A stretch of 64,000 bases of DNA from Pholiota molesta (GCA_014925825.1 JACGCK010000004.1:310001-374000), one strand, 5' to 3'. Counted from the first letter of the stretch, positions 12,390 through 23,102 are shown. Numbers and translations: made by a program. The notes: a model not told the origin generated them from the sequence alone.

Positions 12390-14043
12390 AGCAGCAGGCC
12401 CAGCAAGACGCAAATGCATCATCCCCTCGTCCACCAGCAGTCGCCTCTCGAGTGCGCTCAGCCGCTGCAGGGGGAAGTGGAGTGGGTAATAAGTTGGGAA
12501 CGGAAGCGCATCGCGCTCTCGAGACGACCAAAGGGAAGAAATGGCTGAATCTGTTCGTGAAGAGTCGGGCAGGAAGTGCAGCGTCGTTGCCGGCGTTCTT
12601 TGAAGGCGATGTTATTGCGGGACGGGTAGAACTGGACTTGGATAAGGCAGAAGGGTATAAAGGGGTCACTATTAAGGTGAATACGTCTTGCTTCATGTCA
12701 TTGGTCATGGTGTGTTAATATATGGAGGACATCCGTTCCATAGATTCAAGGCGGGACCACGTTTGTCGGACAAGAAGAGGAGATTTTTCTCAAGGAAGAG
12801 CAGACTCTGTGGACACCATCTGCAACGGAAAGCAAGCTTCGCGGAAAATACTCCTGGCCTTTCTCCTTCACGCTCCCAGCGGAAGTGAGCGTCAAGGACG
12901 GCGGACCCGGAAAGAAGGGGACCTTTCGCCTTCCGCCGAGTTTTACAGAGCGCGCGAGTCCGGCGTATATTGATTATAAGATCGTAGTAACGATCAGGCG
13001 AGGGTTTTTGAAAGTGAACCAAACGTTAGTTCGTGCTTCTTAGGCGCCCATGGCAATGATAAGCGATAAGCGCTAAGCACTAACGAATTTATTTTGGTAA
13101 TAGGCTTGTCACGAATATTGCATACTTGCCTACAATTGTCCCCGAGCTTCCTTCTGTTCTCAGGAGGCTAGCTTATTCCGACGGGAGCCTTCTTATAGGG
13201 CCAGAAGGAGACCCCGAAGGATGGAAGGTACTTTTACCAGTGAAAATCAAAGGAACTTTATTCAATGCGAAGGAAGTAGAGGTTACTTGCACTGTGAGCA
13301 TCATATTTTTCTCTTATTCGGAAAGCTTATCCCAATCATTTACATAGTTGGCCGTTGCTAAACCAGTAAGCTCTTCACAATGCCAGTATCGAAGGAAATA
13401 TCTTGAAAACTTTTGAAGCTTTGCTACGCTGTAGGATCGCCAATACCTCTAGTAATAACATTCACTGGAGAAGATCCTCATGCATTGGACGTCTTAACTG
13501 AGCCCAAGGCTATCCAATTGCTGTTGCGCAGATCGATGGCCACAGGGTTGGAGGCCACAGACGATAGTGGCGACAGGCGGTCAGATAATCATTTCTATGA
13601 GAATTTAGGAATGGCGTATTTCTGGCCCTCCTGGGAGGCAACTCCAGTTCCCAATAAGCGTGTTCTTCAAGGCGAACTTGAGTTGCTGAGAACTTTGAGA
13701 CCCAGCTTCAAGTTCCCAAATTTCACCATCCGCGTGCGTACCACTTCGTCTGTGATTCGAAAGCCTAATTCATTGTTGAGAATTTTAGCACACTCTCGAT
13801 CTCTTCCCCTTCAAGGCAGCAGGATTTACTCCGGCAGCTGGGACGCTGACCGAGGGGAAGTACCCTCTATATCTGTCTGAAACAGTGGCAATTGCTACAA
13901 AACAGGCTGAAGGGGTAGTACCACATTCATATGCTCCTCCGGGATATGAGAAGCCGCAGGAAGTGGACTATATCAAGTCGTTGGGCGTATTGGAGAATGG
14001 AAATCAGCGATTCCTGGGTCACCATGGCGGCCATGGCCTTTAG
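12191..14043 (+). CDS. Alpha-arrestin-like protein with polyglutamine tract and PPxY motif
   Basis: Alpha-arrestins bind cargo at membranes and recruit Rsp5-type ubiquitin ligases to trigger endocytosis of transporters. The N-terminus is disordered and contains ELPTY, 16 consecutive glutamines (12350-12397) and an Ala/Pro/Ser linker. An arrestin N-domain follows: ASLPAFFEGDVIAGRVELDL, then GTTFVGQEE, YSWPFSFTLPAEV and PAYIDYKIVVTIRRG. The C-domain has KVLLPVKIKGTLFNAKEVEV and GSPIPLVITFTGEDP. Near the end HSYAPPGYEKP supplies a PPxY motif, the known docking site for WW domains of Rsp5. Introns join cleanly and the stop is the TAG at 14041-14043. The arrestin fold is recognised by pattern and the cargo is unknown. 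Confidence 0.75.
12350..12397 (+). repeat. CAG/CAA microsatellite coding for 16 glutamines
   Basis: A run of mixed CAG and CAA codons inside the first exon of the arrestin gene. The two-codon mixture makes it less prone to slippage than pure CAG, but the length may still vary between strains. Confidence 0.9.
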
Positions 14044-14151
14044 TTTGTGCAATGTTTTCGATGTCGGCTGGAATTCTCTGTCAGTATGTGTAATATATCC
14101 TTCGAAGGTTTGGTTACTTACCGTCAACATTGTAATCAGTTTGTATTTGTA

Positions 14152-15346
14152 TTAGTCTGAATTCAGCGCCATGAGTAACAGGTTTTCAAATGTGTCGTCT
14201 TCTTTGCTTGTGTCTGTACCATGAGCCCCAACTCCCGTAAGTAGTTCTCGATCACATGAGGGTATATCCCAGTTGTAGGACTCCGGTCGACGACGGGCAA
14301 TAAATAGAAAGGTAGTATCATCGAAATCGGCGCCGAATCGCTTCCACTCTGCCCCTTCGGATTTGGTCCTGACAAGCACCGGACCGAACTCGAACCAAAG
14401 CCCAAATGCTGACCAAAACGGAGTCTCTTTCGCTAGGCTTCGAAGTTTATATGAAATATAAATTGATAATCGGTCGCCAGGAGATGTGCTTGATGGCGAG
14501 AGGTTGACGAATGGAGGTGAAGAAAGGTGCAATAGAGTACGTAGAAGCGGTCCAAGAAGTTCAGGAAAATAGACCTGTATCTTCTGTCAGGCGGCATTGA
14601 ACAAAGTCAGCAATTAGCACACAGTTACCAAATCGCTGCATATTATATGGGTTAAAGATCCAAAGGATAATCGATTAGTGGATTCGTTATGAAAAGCAGA
14701 CGCCAAAGCCAAGATATCTTCATGGCTCCCCCAAGAAACGGGCAAGATTGTAACTCCCGGGCCCCGTACAGAGTTCCCTGAGGTACGAAGCGGCAATATA
14801 TGTTGTAAATTTGACTCTAGTAATTTACAAACCTATCAAGAATCATATAGAGTCAATAGTTGTCTATGAATAATGATGTTGGAGACTCGGCACTGGGGAC
14901 TCACATCAGGCAGATCAGTCGCGATGAGATGATCACGCATTGGATCCAGAAGTTTCGCAATTGTAGACGCGACAAGGCCAGATCCTGACCCAAGCTCTAC
15001 TATGGAGACTCCTCGAGTGCTCGTTGAATCAGATGTGTCAAACGCTGGTGGATCGAATTCCAGGCTCGGAGGCGGGTCAATATACGATGTCATGGCGTAT
15101 GCAGCTTCCCTGCGGGACAGACTTTCAACGCTTGTTCTAGCCTTTGCGCTGATCCAAGATTTACCAAACTCTCCCCGCTATTCCATACTGTCGTATCGCA
15201 AGTTCTTGTGCTGCAGGTCCAAATGCGGCGTCCAATTGATTTGCATCGCTGCTTTGGGTTGGAATTGGGATTGCAGATGGGTAGATATCAAGGTTTACGG
15301 GAAAGTTTGGATTGGTTGAGGGATATTCATGGATTTCTGATACCAT
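14152..15346 (-). CDS. METTL21-type (Methyltransf_16) lysine methyltransferase, possibly frame-broken
   Basis: Seven-beta-strand SAM-dependent methyltransferase of the family that modifies lysines on translation factors and chaperones. Motif I is VSIVELGSGSGLVAS, the acidic post-I loop is ATDLPD, and the family hallmark follows an intron as ICSDLVYFPELLGPLLRTL. Downstream segments are FWSAFGLWFEFGPVLVRT and FDDTTFLFIARRRPES, ending ALNSD. Upstream, the start at 15346 gives MVSEIHEYPST and then the characteristic YGIAGRVW, but the next base string puts KSWISAKARTSVES in another frame at 15159-15165 with no plausible intron between them. Either there is a one- or two-base sequence error or this copy is disrupted. 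Substrate unknown. Confidence 0.75.
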
Positions 15347-15668
15347 AACGTGGGCAGATACAATGGATATAGCACAGAAAAGATCAAGAAAGGGTCCAAC
15401 ATGTCCCAGCGCGGCAGCGACAACATCATGTTCTCACGATCTGCACAGCCACTAATTCCGACGTCATATGGTAAAGTCGTCATCCCGGCGGAGGCATGGT
15501 CGATATCGGATACCCGGCGGGAGCCAAGCACACACGTCCCACCAGAGGACGCGGAGTCATGGACGTTCACTGGGCCCGCCTTTTGTTTCTGTCCACACCG
15601 TACGAAAATCATAATTGAAGCGATCACCAATGCTAACTAATAGTGGTGGTACATAGCGCTGATTATCT
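15347..15668. other. Divergent promoter, methyltransferase / PQ-loop gene
   Basis: A 322-bp gap between two start codons on opposite strands. No further gene was recognised. It presumably carries both core promoters. Confidence 0.45.
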
Positions 15669-16662
15669 ATGCCAGCCCATGTGAACAAAATCGCGGAGCA
15701 GGTCTTTGGCATTCTAGGTATGTATCTGACCTTAGCGCTGAAACATGAGCTAACGCGTATATTGCTGCAGGGACGATTTGCTGGACGGTGCAGCTCCTGC
15801 CCCAGTTGTGGAAGAGCTATCGGGAAAAAAATACACATGGGCTGTCTCAGTGGTTTATGTGAGTAGCAGTTGGCTTGTTATCGCCGAATATCGTATCACT
15901 GTTAATATTTGCCTCGTTCCGTCTTTCAGGTATATGTGGGGGATGTCTGGTGCCATTCAAGGAGTTTATGTGGTTCTACAACGGCTGAATATACCACTTA
16001 TGGTCCAGCCGCAGCTCTTCGGTTTCTTGTCCTTCGTGAGCTGGGGCCAGGTAAGCAACAGATTATCACTGCCCTATAGATTGGATCTCACTCAGTCGAA
16101 ACCACAGTGCCAATACTACAGCGGCCGACGCTCAAAGAAATCCGCCGTGCTGCTGGCCGTGTGCACGGTGCTCTTCTGGGGCATCTTCGAGCTAATCTTC
16201 GTCCTCGCGCTGCGCCCCATGCACGACCGCGGCCAGCACGCTCCTGCAGCTGTCTTTGGCATCGTCAGCTCGGTCACCATATCTGTCGCGCTCTTCCCGC
16301 AGTATTGGGAGATCTACAAATACCGCGAGGTCGTCGGTATCTCGGTGCTGTTCATGTTCATCGACATGATGGGCGGCGTGTTCAACGACCTCTCCCTCGC
16401 GTTTAAGGAGGAGTTCGATGTCATCGCCGCTGTGACTTATACCATTGTCATCGTACGTTCTTTCAATCACTCGTCCGCAGATAGGGATGTAGACATTGCT
16501 CTCTTGCTATAGTTTCTGGATGGGGTGATCGTCGTCGCCGCGTTCATCCTGAATCCTAGAGCACGAAAGCGCAGAAGAAGGGAGGCTGAACGAATAGCAT
16601 CTGATACCGCAGTGCAAAGTGCCGTGTCGCTGACCCACTCGCTTGGAGACCAAAACGCCTAA
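15669..16662 (+). CDS. PQ-loop repeat membrane protein
   Basis: Multi-pass protein of the PQ-loop/MtN3 class, whose studied fungal members export amino acids from vacuoles or act in endomembranes. The start MPAHVNKIAEQVFGILG leads over an intron into TICWTVQLLPQLWKSYRE, which contains the first PQ motif with flanking glycines (NTHGLSQWF). The second repeat is SVALFPQYWEIYKYREVVG, followed by FMFIDMMGGVFNDLSLAF. Several hydrophobic helices surround them (VLLAVCTVLFWGIFELIFVL; FLDGVIVVAAFIL). The C-terminal tail RARKRRRREAERIA is strongly basic and presumably cytosolic. The frame is intact through four introns. The substrate cannot be inferred. Confidence 0.8.
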
Positions 16663-17176
16663 GAACTCCCCACTCGAAGAGCTCATACTCATATGTGGGG
16701 CATCCACCTCCGACAAATAGATTCGTCCCGATGACTTGCGGGGATTCCAAGGAGGCTGAAGGGACGATATAGAAGCAGCTAGACCAAAAGCATATTACCG
16801 CAGCTCCAAATTACACCAAGAGCATTTCATGCTATCATCAGGGCGAAAGTAAACCTTGAAGGGCTATTGACTAGTTTATCGCACCCGGCACGTTGGCAAT
16901 TAATGCGACGATGGCCGTTTGCCTTTTCCTTGACGAGTGCATCATAGACATTTATGCGCAGCAACAACAGGTTGGGATATCGTGGCCTGCAAAAAGGAGA
17001 GACGATTAATCACACCAGCCACTTGTCAGCTCTTGGAGAGACCTCTCACGAACCAGTAGATATAAAGATAGTATAGCTCCTTCGATATGTACGTATTATT
17101 AGATTCAATCAGATGTAAATAAAGGAACCCGCAGAGAGAAGGGAAATAGAATAATGCGTGAGTCCCGAGTCCGAAA
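16663..17176. other. Convergent 3' intergenic region
   Basis: About 510 bp between the 3' ends of the PQ-loop gene and KEI1. Nothing beyond expected UTR sequence was recognised. Confidence 0.45.
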
Positions 17177-18424
17177 CTACCGTCTCCCTTTGGCGTAATC
17201 AGATCCCATTGCCCGCTCTTCGTCGCTATTTGCTGCCGTGGTACTGCTGTCAGTACCGACCTTGGAATGTGCGCGTGATGAATTCGACGCCGCATACGTC
17301 GCATCATCTTCGTCAAATAACACGTCCTCCTCTTCGATGTCACGATCCCGTGGTAAACTGACGCTGCCGAATCCCTTCTTGCGAGGGGTACGGCCAGGCG
17401 CGCTGACAAAGTCAGCAAAGCTAGTGACGGAGGTGTTGTTGAGGCTGTTCCCGCGACGATGCCCTGATGCCGGCGGTGTGCGGAGGGGTACGCGATAGAA
17501 GTCCTCGATCTCTTCGTCTTCTTCATTGGCGAGCGCATCGTAGACGTGGTGTGCTCCAACGTTCGAGGCGACGTGTGCAGAGCGTGAGAGGGGTAGCGAG
17601 CGATACGAGCCTTTACGAAGGTGCATCGCGTATGAGTAGATGAGAAGGGCGAAATAGATCTGAAATGCGGGTTAGCGTATACAAAGATGGAAAGTTGGAG
17701 GAGAATTGGCGTGCACGAAGATGAATGATGATTTGAAACTTTGCGCGCACGGAGAAGGGCAAACTGGAATCCGGCGCCATTTGTGGGAGGAAACCAACGC
17801 ACCTTGAACATCCAGGAAACAATAATAACAGCCGCGGCGAGCCCCTTCTCGTGGTTCCAGATGGCCATCGCCGCGGCTTTGCGCTGCTCGGGGGTCAAAT
17901 GCGGCGCAGACGAATTGCCCAGGTTCAACATCTCCTGCTGCGCGCTCGAGTTGGCCTGTTGCCGGCCATCGTGGGGCGTCCACATCCACCAGACGAGGGC
18001 AAAAAACACGGTCCATGACGTGGAGAAGATGTGGTCCGCGAAGAACAGATGGGCGAAGTAGAATGTCTTCTTGGGATCCTCCTAGAGTAGGGGGTAAGCG
18101 GGGGTGCACATTTGATGACAGGGAGTGACGTGCAGCTTGGACGACGCGCAGGCCCCAGGCGAGCGCCACGAGGGCGACCACGGAGTAGATGTACAAGCTC
18201 AGCTGGGCGAAGGAGCCGCCTGCGCCGGTGAGGACGGCAATGAGGCCGTAGACGCCTGCGACCTTGTTGAGGAGCTAGAAGAACGTCAGAGGGGACTATA
18301 CAGAGACTAGTGGGGGACGTACGGCAAACAAGAGGGCGATGGTGACGCCTGTCTTGAGGTCAAGGAGGCCGAAGAAGGAGGACAGCGGCCAGAGGCGCCA
18401 TTCCGGACGCAGCATGAGCTTCAT
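17177..18424 (-). CDS. KEI1: Kei1, regulatory subunit of inositol phosphorylceramide synthase
   Basis: Kei1 pairs with Aur1 in the Golgi to make inositol phosphorylceramide, an essential fungal sphingolipid step. The sequence starts MKLMLRPEWRLWPLSSFFG and continues LLDLKTGVTIALLFA, LLNKVAGVYGLIAVLTGAGG, SLYIYSVVALVALAWGLRV, all in the order of the Kei1 family N-terminus. Further transmembrane segments are HIFSTSWTVFFALVWWMW and GLAAAVIIVSWMFK, then IYFALLIYSYAMHLRKGSY. After the membrane part there is a hydrophilic tail with acidic clusters (NEEDEEIEDFY, IEEEDVLFDEDD) and basic RTPRKKG. The reading frame is intact. Its start codon is only 72 bp from that of the eIF4E-like gene on the other strand. 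Confidence 0.85.
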
Positions 18425-18496
18425 GGAGGACGAGAGCAAGGAGAGGTGCGGCGCTTATGTAAGGCCCATATTTCTTTTCTTCATTTTACCATAACC
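18425..18496. promoter_or_regulatory. 72-bp bidirectional promoter, KEI1 / 4EHP
   Basis: Only 72 bases lie between the two start codons. The middle is pyrimidine-rich on the plus strand (ATTTCTTTTCTTCATTTTACC). Core promoters and transcription starts must overlap here or extend into the neighbouring first exons. Confidence 0.5.
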
Positions 18497-19640
18497 ATGG
18501 CCAACTACTTTTCCAACCACTCCGCCTCTCGTTTCCTCGCAAACAGCGCAACCACCGCACAGACCACACAGACACCCCCGCAACCGCAGCCGCCGTCGCC
18601 GCCACCCCGCCACCCGCCGCCCCGTCGCGCCCCCGCATCCCGAGCTCAAAGCACTTCTCCACCACCGTCGCCCCCGCCACTCCCGCAGCGTCAAAGGACG
18701 TCGCGACCACCTCCGCACCCGCCTCCGCAACAGCAACCCAGGTGCATCCACTACGAAACACGTATGTTCGTATTCTGTCCCGTGTCCGCGATCGCATCCC
18801 TCCTGAACTCTGTCGCTTTTCAGATGGGTCTTCTGGTTCCGGCAGCAGCGTACGCCGGGCAATAAAATCATCAGCTATGAGGAGGGCATTAAGAAGATAG
18901 CTGCCTTCAGCTCTGTGCGTCTGCGTCTGCCTATTTCCTTTGTTCCCTGGTGTTCATACCTTTTTTGTAGGTCGAATCATTCTGGTCACTCTGGACGCAT
19001 CTGGCCCCTCCCTCCGCGCTCCAACCCACGACCGACTACCTGCTCTTCCACACGGGGATTCGCCGCCCCGTCTGGGAGGACCCCCTCAACATTCAAGGGG
19101 GGAAGTGGATCATCCGCTTCAAAAAGGGCGTCGCGGACCGCTTCTGGGAGGACCTGGTCCTGGCTATCATCGGCGACCAGTTCGACGATTGCCGCGGCCG
19201 TGCAGACGACAACCCTCGCGCGAAATCGAGCTCACCCTCCGCGCCCCGGTCAGAGGACGGCAGCGAGAGCTCAACGACGGAGTGGCCTGAGATATGCGGG
19301 TGCACGATTAGCGTGCGGCAGAGCGAGGACATTGTGACTATATGGAACAGGGTGGATGGAGATCCTAAGCTTCGCGAGCAGATACGGTGCGGCATTTTCC
19401 CTGCTTAAACCTCCTGGGTCCGTCTTCTAAACCGACTAATGACAGGGATACGCTGCGCAAGGTGCTGAATCTGCCACCATCGACTGTCATGGAATACAAG
19501 TCCAACAATGGTACGGAGTCCAAATTAACACGTCTATACGCGGTTGCTGACTAGCGCATACTATAGATTCGATGCAGGACAAGTCCAGTTTCCGGCGAAC
19601 AGTGACAGTCGACAAGACTCCCATTTCCTCGGCCTCTTAA
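18497..19640 (+). CDS. eIF4E family protein, 4EHP (class II) type
   Basis: Cap-binding protein of the 4EHP/eIF4E2 class, which in animals represses or remodels translation of selected mRNAs. The core reads HPLRNTWVFWFRQQRTPGNK, VESFWSLWTHLAPPS, RRPVWEDPLN, GGKWIIRFKKGVADRFWEDL, IIGDQFDD and, at the end, RDTLRKVLNLPPSTVMEYK then SSFRRT. These strings match 4EHP more closely than canonical eIF4E, in particular the RTPG insertion and the LNLPP..MEYK end. The Ala/Pro/Ser-rich N-terminus starts MANYFSNHSASRF, but this frame does not connect to HPLRN. The switch is explained by one missing C in the run at 18575-18579. Without that correction the annotated start would not reach the domain. Confidence 0.8.
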
Positions 19641-19905
19641 CACTTTTTCTCCGTCGCCGGACATCGAGGATGCGAAAGGGGAGACGTAGTCATGGGCAGT
19701 GTAATATTGTACCATTTTGGATATGTATTCTTGACGGCCATTCACATTGAAAGATATGTAGACGAGATCTCTTCGGGGGACGCTGCTAATAATACATTCA
19801 CACCGGGATCACGTGTCCTTTAATTGGATTTCTGACGTCGCCCGTGCTCAAAACCTCAGACGCTGACAGAACATTACACCCCGGGCTTATTGACGCTGCG
19901 TGCAT
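19641..19905. promoter_or_regulatory. Promoter region of msrB with TCACGTG element
   Basis: The gap between the 4EHP stop and the first possible MsrB start. TCACGTG at 19809-19815 is the sequence bound by Cbf1 with Met4 in yeast sulfur-amino-acid regulation, which would suit a methionine sulfoxide reductase. The functional link is inference. Confidence 0.4.
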
Positions 19906-20695
19906 ATGCTCACAACGAGCACCGCCTTAACGACTGTCGCGCGTATATTAAGCTCACCAAGTGCACTGCGAACCAGACCCCCATTCCACCTCACTTATTA
20001 CCACCACCCCTTCCCACTAATCACAACAAGTCTGATCACACACCGCAACATGTCCAAAGTTAACAAGACCGATTCAGAGTGGAGGGCCATCCTCTCGCCG
20101 GAGCAGGTATGCCGTCGTTCTATGCAGCCGTCGCATTGCGCCTGACGTGCTGTTCCAGTTCCGGATCCTCCGCGAGAAGGGCACAGAGCGCGCGGGCACA
20201 GGCGAATACGACAAGCACTCCGCGCCCGGCGTGTACTCCTGCGTTGGCTGCGGCTCGCCGCTCTACAAGAGCACCACCAAATTCAATGTGCGTCTCCCGT
20301 TGCGTCTTGCCTTCTTCTGTGGGGCGACTGATCTGAACTGCGTTGTGTTTTTGTTTCGACAGAGTGGTTGTGGCTGGCCTGCGTTCTTCGACGGTGAGCA
20401 TGCATGTTGGCGTTGTTAGTTTGCGATGTCTGAACTTGGGTCTACTTTCGTTAGCGATCCCCGGTGCCGTAAGCCGACATGAAGATAATGCCTGGGGCAT
20501 GAAGCGCATCGAGATTACATGCACTAACTGCGGAGGTCACCTCGGACATGTCTTCCAAGGGGAGGGGTACCCCACGCCAAGTGCGTATAATAGTGGTGCA
20601 CTTCACAGTGCGAGTGCCAACTGATATCTGCCGTTGCAGCTGACGAACGCCATTGCGTCAATTCCGTTTCCCTCAAGTTCCACGATGAGAAGTAA
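19906..20695 (+). CDS. msrB: Peptide methionine-R-sulfoxide reductase MsrB, possible dual localisation
   Basis: Reduces methionine-R-sulfoxide in proteins. The catalytic domain starts [19 protein letters not shown] at 20050 and continues [68 protein letters not shown] and [11 protein letters not shown]. The two zinc-binding CxxC pairs (CVGC, CTNC) and the resolving end RHCVNS with the catalytic Cys are all present. An in-frame ATG at 19906 adds 48 residues rich in Ser, Thr, Arg and hydrophobic residues, with no acidic residue ([17 protein letters not shown]), as expected for a mitochondrial presequence. The upstream ATG has C at -3 (weak), the downstream one A at -3 (strong), so leaky scanning could give mitochondrial and cytosolic forms. 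Frame intact over four introns. Confidence 0.9.
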
Positions 20696-21047
20696 AGAAT
20701 CACTGTGTTGGCAACTCGATGAAGTAGATTATAATAGTCTTGCGATATAGGCCGAAGTTATGAAAGATTTTTGTTGTATATGTATTCCGCCCTTAGCACT
20801 TTCCTCAATGAACTCATTATCTCAGAAATCGTAATCAGATCGCGGGTGCCGAGGCCTGTTTACACCTGCAAGATCTGCTAATAGGGTAATGTCATTCATA
20901 AAGAGTTAGATCCAGGAGTATACAAGGACGACGCCGAGGGGGGTGACTAGATAAGGAGAGAGGGATTTGGAAGGTATAATGCATACGGAAAGCATCCAAA
21001 CGCGACTGTCGAATTGGTATAGTAGACGACTCGATGGCGTTGCTGGA
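20696..21047. other. Convergent 3' intergenic region
   Basis: About 350 bp between the 3' ends of msrB and the tropomyosin gene. No feature was recognised. Confidence 0.45.
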
Positions 21048-21794
21048 TTACAGATCCGACATGCTCTTCTCCAATTCTTCCAGTTCCAGCTGGGACTTCT
21101 TGTATTTGGTCTCCAATTGCTGCAAGAGTGTATCAGGATGAGATATCAATGTACAAGATAATGACGATAACGCACCTCGTATTTGGCCTCCCAAGCGTCG
21201 CGCTCTTGCTCGGCGCGTTGAACCTGTCTTTCGAAGTGTTCTGCCTTGACATCGACTTGCCTCAGCCTATCAGAACAGCAATGACACACACCCGCGAGGG
21301 TGCAGTCACCAAACGTCAGTAATCAATGTAATCGCGAGAGAGCCAAGCCGACAGGGGCCAGAAGACGCAAACGCACTTCTCCACCGTCTCCTTCACGTTC
21401 TTCTCCGCCACGTCCAGCTCCTCCTCCAGGAGCTGCACCTTCCGCGTCAGATTCTCCGAAGTGGTCTTGCTCGACTCGCCCTCCAGGCTGGAGCTCTTGT
21501 ACGAGGTGAGCTGCTCCTCGAGCTTGGCGTTCTCGGCGTCGAGCGTGGCGATCTGGTGCTGGAAGGACGTGATCTGCATGTCGCGGTCGAGCAGCTCCTG
21601 CTCGTACTTCTTCAGCTTGGCCTCGGCCTCCTCCGCGCGGAGGACGGCGGCGTCCGCCTCGCCGCGGAGCTGGCTCATTTTCTGTGGGGCGCGCGGGATG
21701 CATGGGGGTGACGAGGGATGGGTGATTGGCATGATCAGCGGGGGGTGGGTGGACAGGGGCCGCCACGACGTACCTCTCTGATTCTGTCAGTCAT
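21048..21794 (-). CDS. TPM1: Tropomyosin
   Basis: Coiled-coil dimer that binds along formin-nucleated actin cables and supports polarised growth and cytokinesis (Tpm1 in budding yeast, Cdc8 in fission yeast). The minus-strand start at 21794 gives MTDRIRE, a very short first exon, then KMSQLRGEADAAVLRAEEAE and an uninterrupted heptad pattern (ITSFQHQIATLDAENAKLEE, LEEELDVAEKNVKETVEK), LRQVDVKAEHFERQVQRAEQ and QLETKYKKSQLELEELEKSM, ending SDL. At about 160 residues it matches short fungal tropomyosins. Introns lie after the seventh codon, in phase 2 before LRQVDV, and in phase 0 after AKYE. The last two positions recur in the neighbouring gene. Frame intact. Confidence 0.88.
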
Positions 21795-22392
21795 TGTCGG
21801 TGCGATGGGGGTGGGAGGGGGTGGTGGTTGGCTGTGGAGGAGACTGCGGTGTGTTGTGTTGCAGGTCGTACGGAATAGGGAGGGTTGGCTTGCCTAAGGA
21901 CAGCTGTGTTCGGAGATTAGATTATCGCACGTGCAGCAGCTACGCGACTTGTCCCTTCAACGGCTCCATCCTTTCTTTATCCGCTCCCATCACCACCTTG
22001 CGTCCCTACTGCTAAGTTCTTACTTTGAAACGCGCTGGGATGTCGTTATAAACTGCTCCAGGTATATCCTGCGCTGTACGGCTATATCTGGTCCAGCTGC
22101 ATCGATTTACTAGCTAAATCTAAATCCTCGGATCGATGGATAGCCCATCTATGATCAACGCAATGTCCGTTACACCCAGCAGTACAGGGGCCTATTCATA
22201 ATTATCTACGGCGACGCGATTGCCACTTCCACGGGAGCTAGTTTGGTAAAGTATATTTTATTACTCTAGGTGCGCTTCTGAAAGATCTTCTAGTAATCTA
22301 AGACATATTGACATCACTAAAGGGTCGTTAGATGCTCTGCCGATGCGATATTTGGTAAATGGCCCATGCTCGTTGGCGTAAGTACTCGGATA
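21795..22392. other. Intergenic region between tandem tropomyosin genes
   Basis: About 600 bp holding the promoter of the tropomyosin gene and the 3' UTR of the upstream tropomyosin-like gene, both on the minus strand. No other gene was seen. Confidence 0.45.
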
Positions 22393-22939
22393 TTAGTTGA
22401 TTGAAAGATTATCCAGCTCCAAGATGAGTTGTTTGTAATTCTTTTTAGATAACTACAGAAATTTTGTGGAAATGAGCAGGTGCTTCGTTCATTTTCGAAG
22501 ACAAGACCGACCTGGTATTTGGATTCAAAGTCATCCGCTTGCTCATGCAGACCCTTTACTTTTATTTCAAATTCCTTTGACTTTTCATTAACAATGGCGA
22601 GTCTGTAGACATGATGTGGGTTAATAGGGTGTCCGTAGCGTAGGCGTAACGGAACGTACTTGTTCTTAGCTTCGTCCAGCTTCTGCAAGGCCTGGAGCAA
22701 GTCCTTCATTAATCGATTGCTCGAGCGAGTAAGTTCGGCCCGTTTCTGCAGCTCGTTGGCCTCTTGGGTCTTCGTCTTGAGCAGGGTTTCCTTGGTTTTG
22801 GCAGCCGTTTCTGCTTCCGCGGCCCGCTTGGTCGCGCTTGCGAGTGCGGCGCGGCGCGCCTCACTGAGCTGTAAGAAAGGATCTCAGCAAGAGCATCCCC
22901 TAAGGAGTCTGTGGTACGCGCCCCCTTGAGCCGGTCCAT
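22393..22939 (-). CDS. Diverged tropomyosin-like coiled-coil protein (tandem paralogue)
   Basis: A short, almost wholly helical protein of about 125 residues. The main exon gives LSEARRAALASATKRAAEAE, then LLKTKTQEANELQKRAELTR and NRLMKDLLQALQKLDEAKNK. The next exons give LAIVNEKSKEFEIKVKGLHE, DDFESKYQ and finally LSKKNYKQLILELDNLSIN. The last 50 residues align with the tropomyosin next door without gaps at about one third identity, sharing KL..V..K, FE..V and the KY..YK..LEL end. Both introns in this part sit at the same codon and phase as in tropomyosin. The likely start MDRLKG at 22939 reaches the main frame through a 49-bp intron only if the five-base run at 22921-22925 has a different length, so the N-terminus is uncertain. 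Function unknown, and actin binding would need testing. Confidence 0.6.
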
Positions 22940-23102
22940 CGTAGGAGAGGTAGAGTGAGGTGTTTGTGCGTTTTTGGGCCACAGGGGCGAGTTTTATGTA
23001 GATTAGATTAGGCAGCGTGGGAATGGGTGGATGGGCGATCGATGGAGTGAGTGGACCGTTCTTGCTCGTCGATCCCTCTTGCCGCCGCTCCCATATAACC
23101 CC
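22940..23102. promoter_or_regulatory. Divergent promoter, tropomyosin-like / DUF2408 genes
   Basis: A 163-bp gap between the presumed start codons of two divergent genes. No specific element was recognised. Confidence 0.35.
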
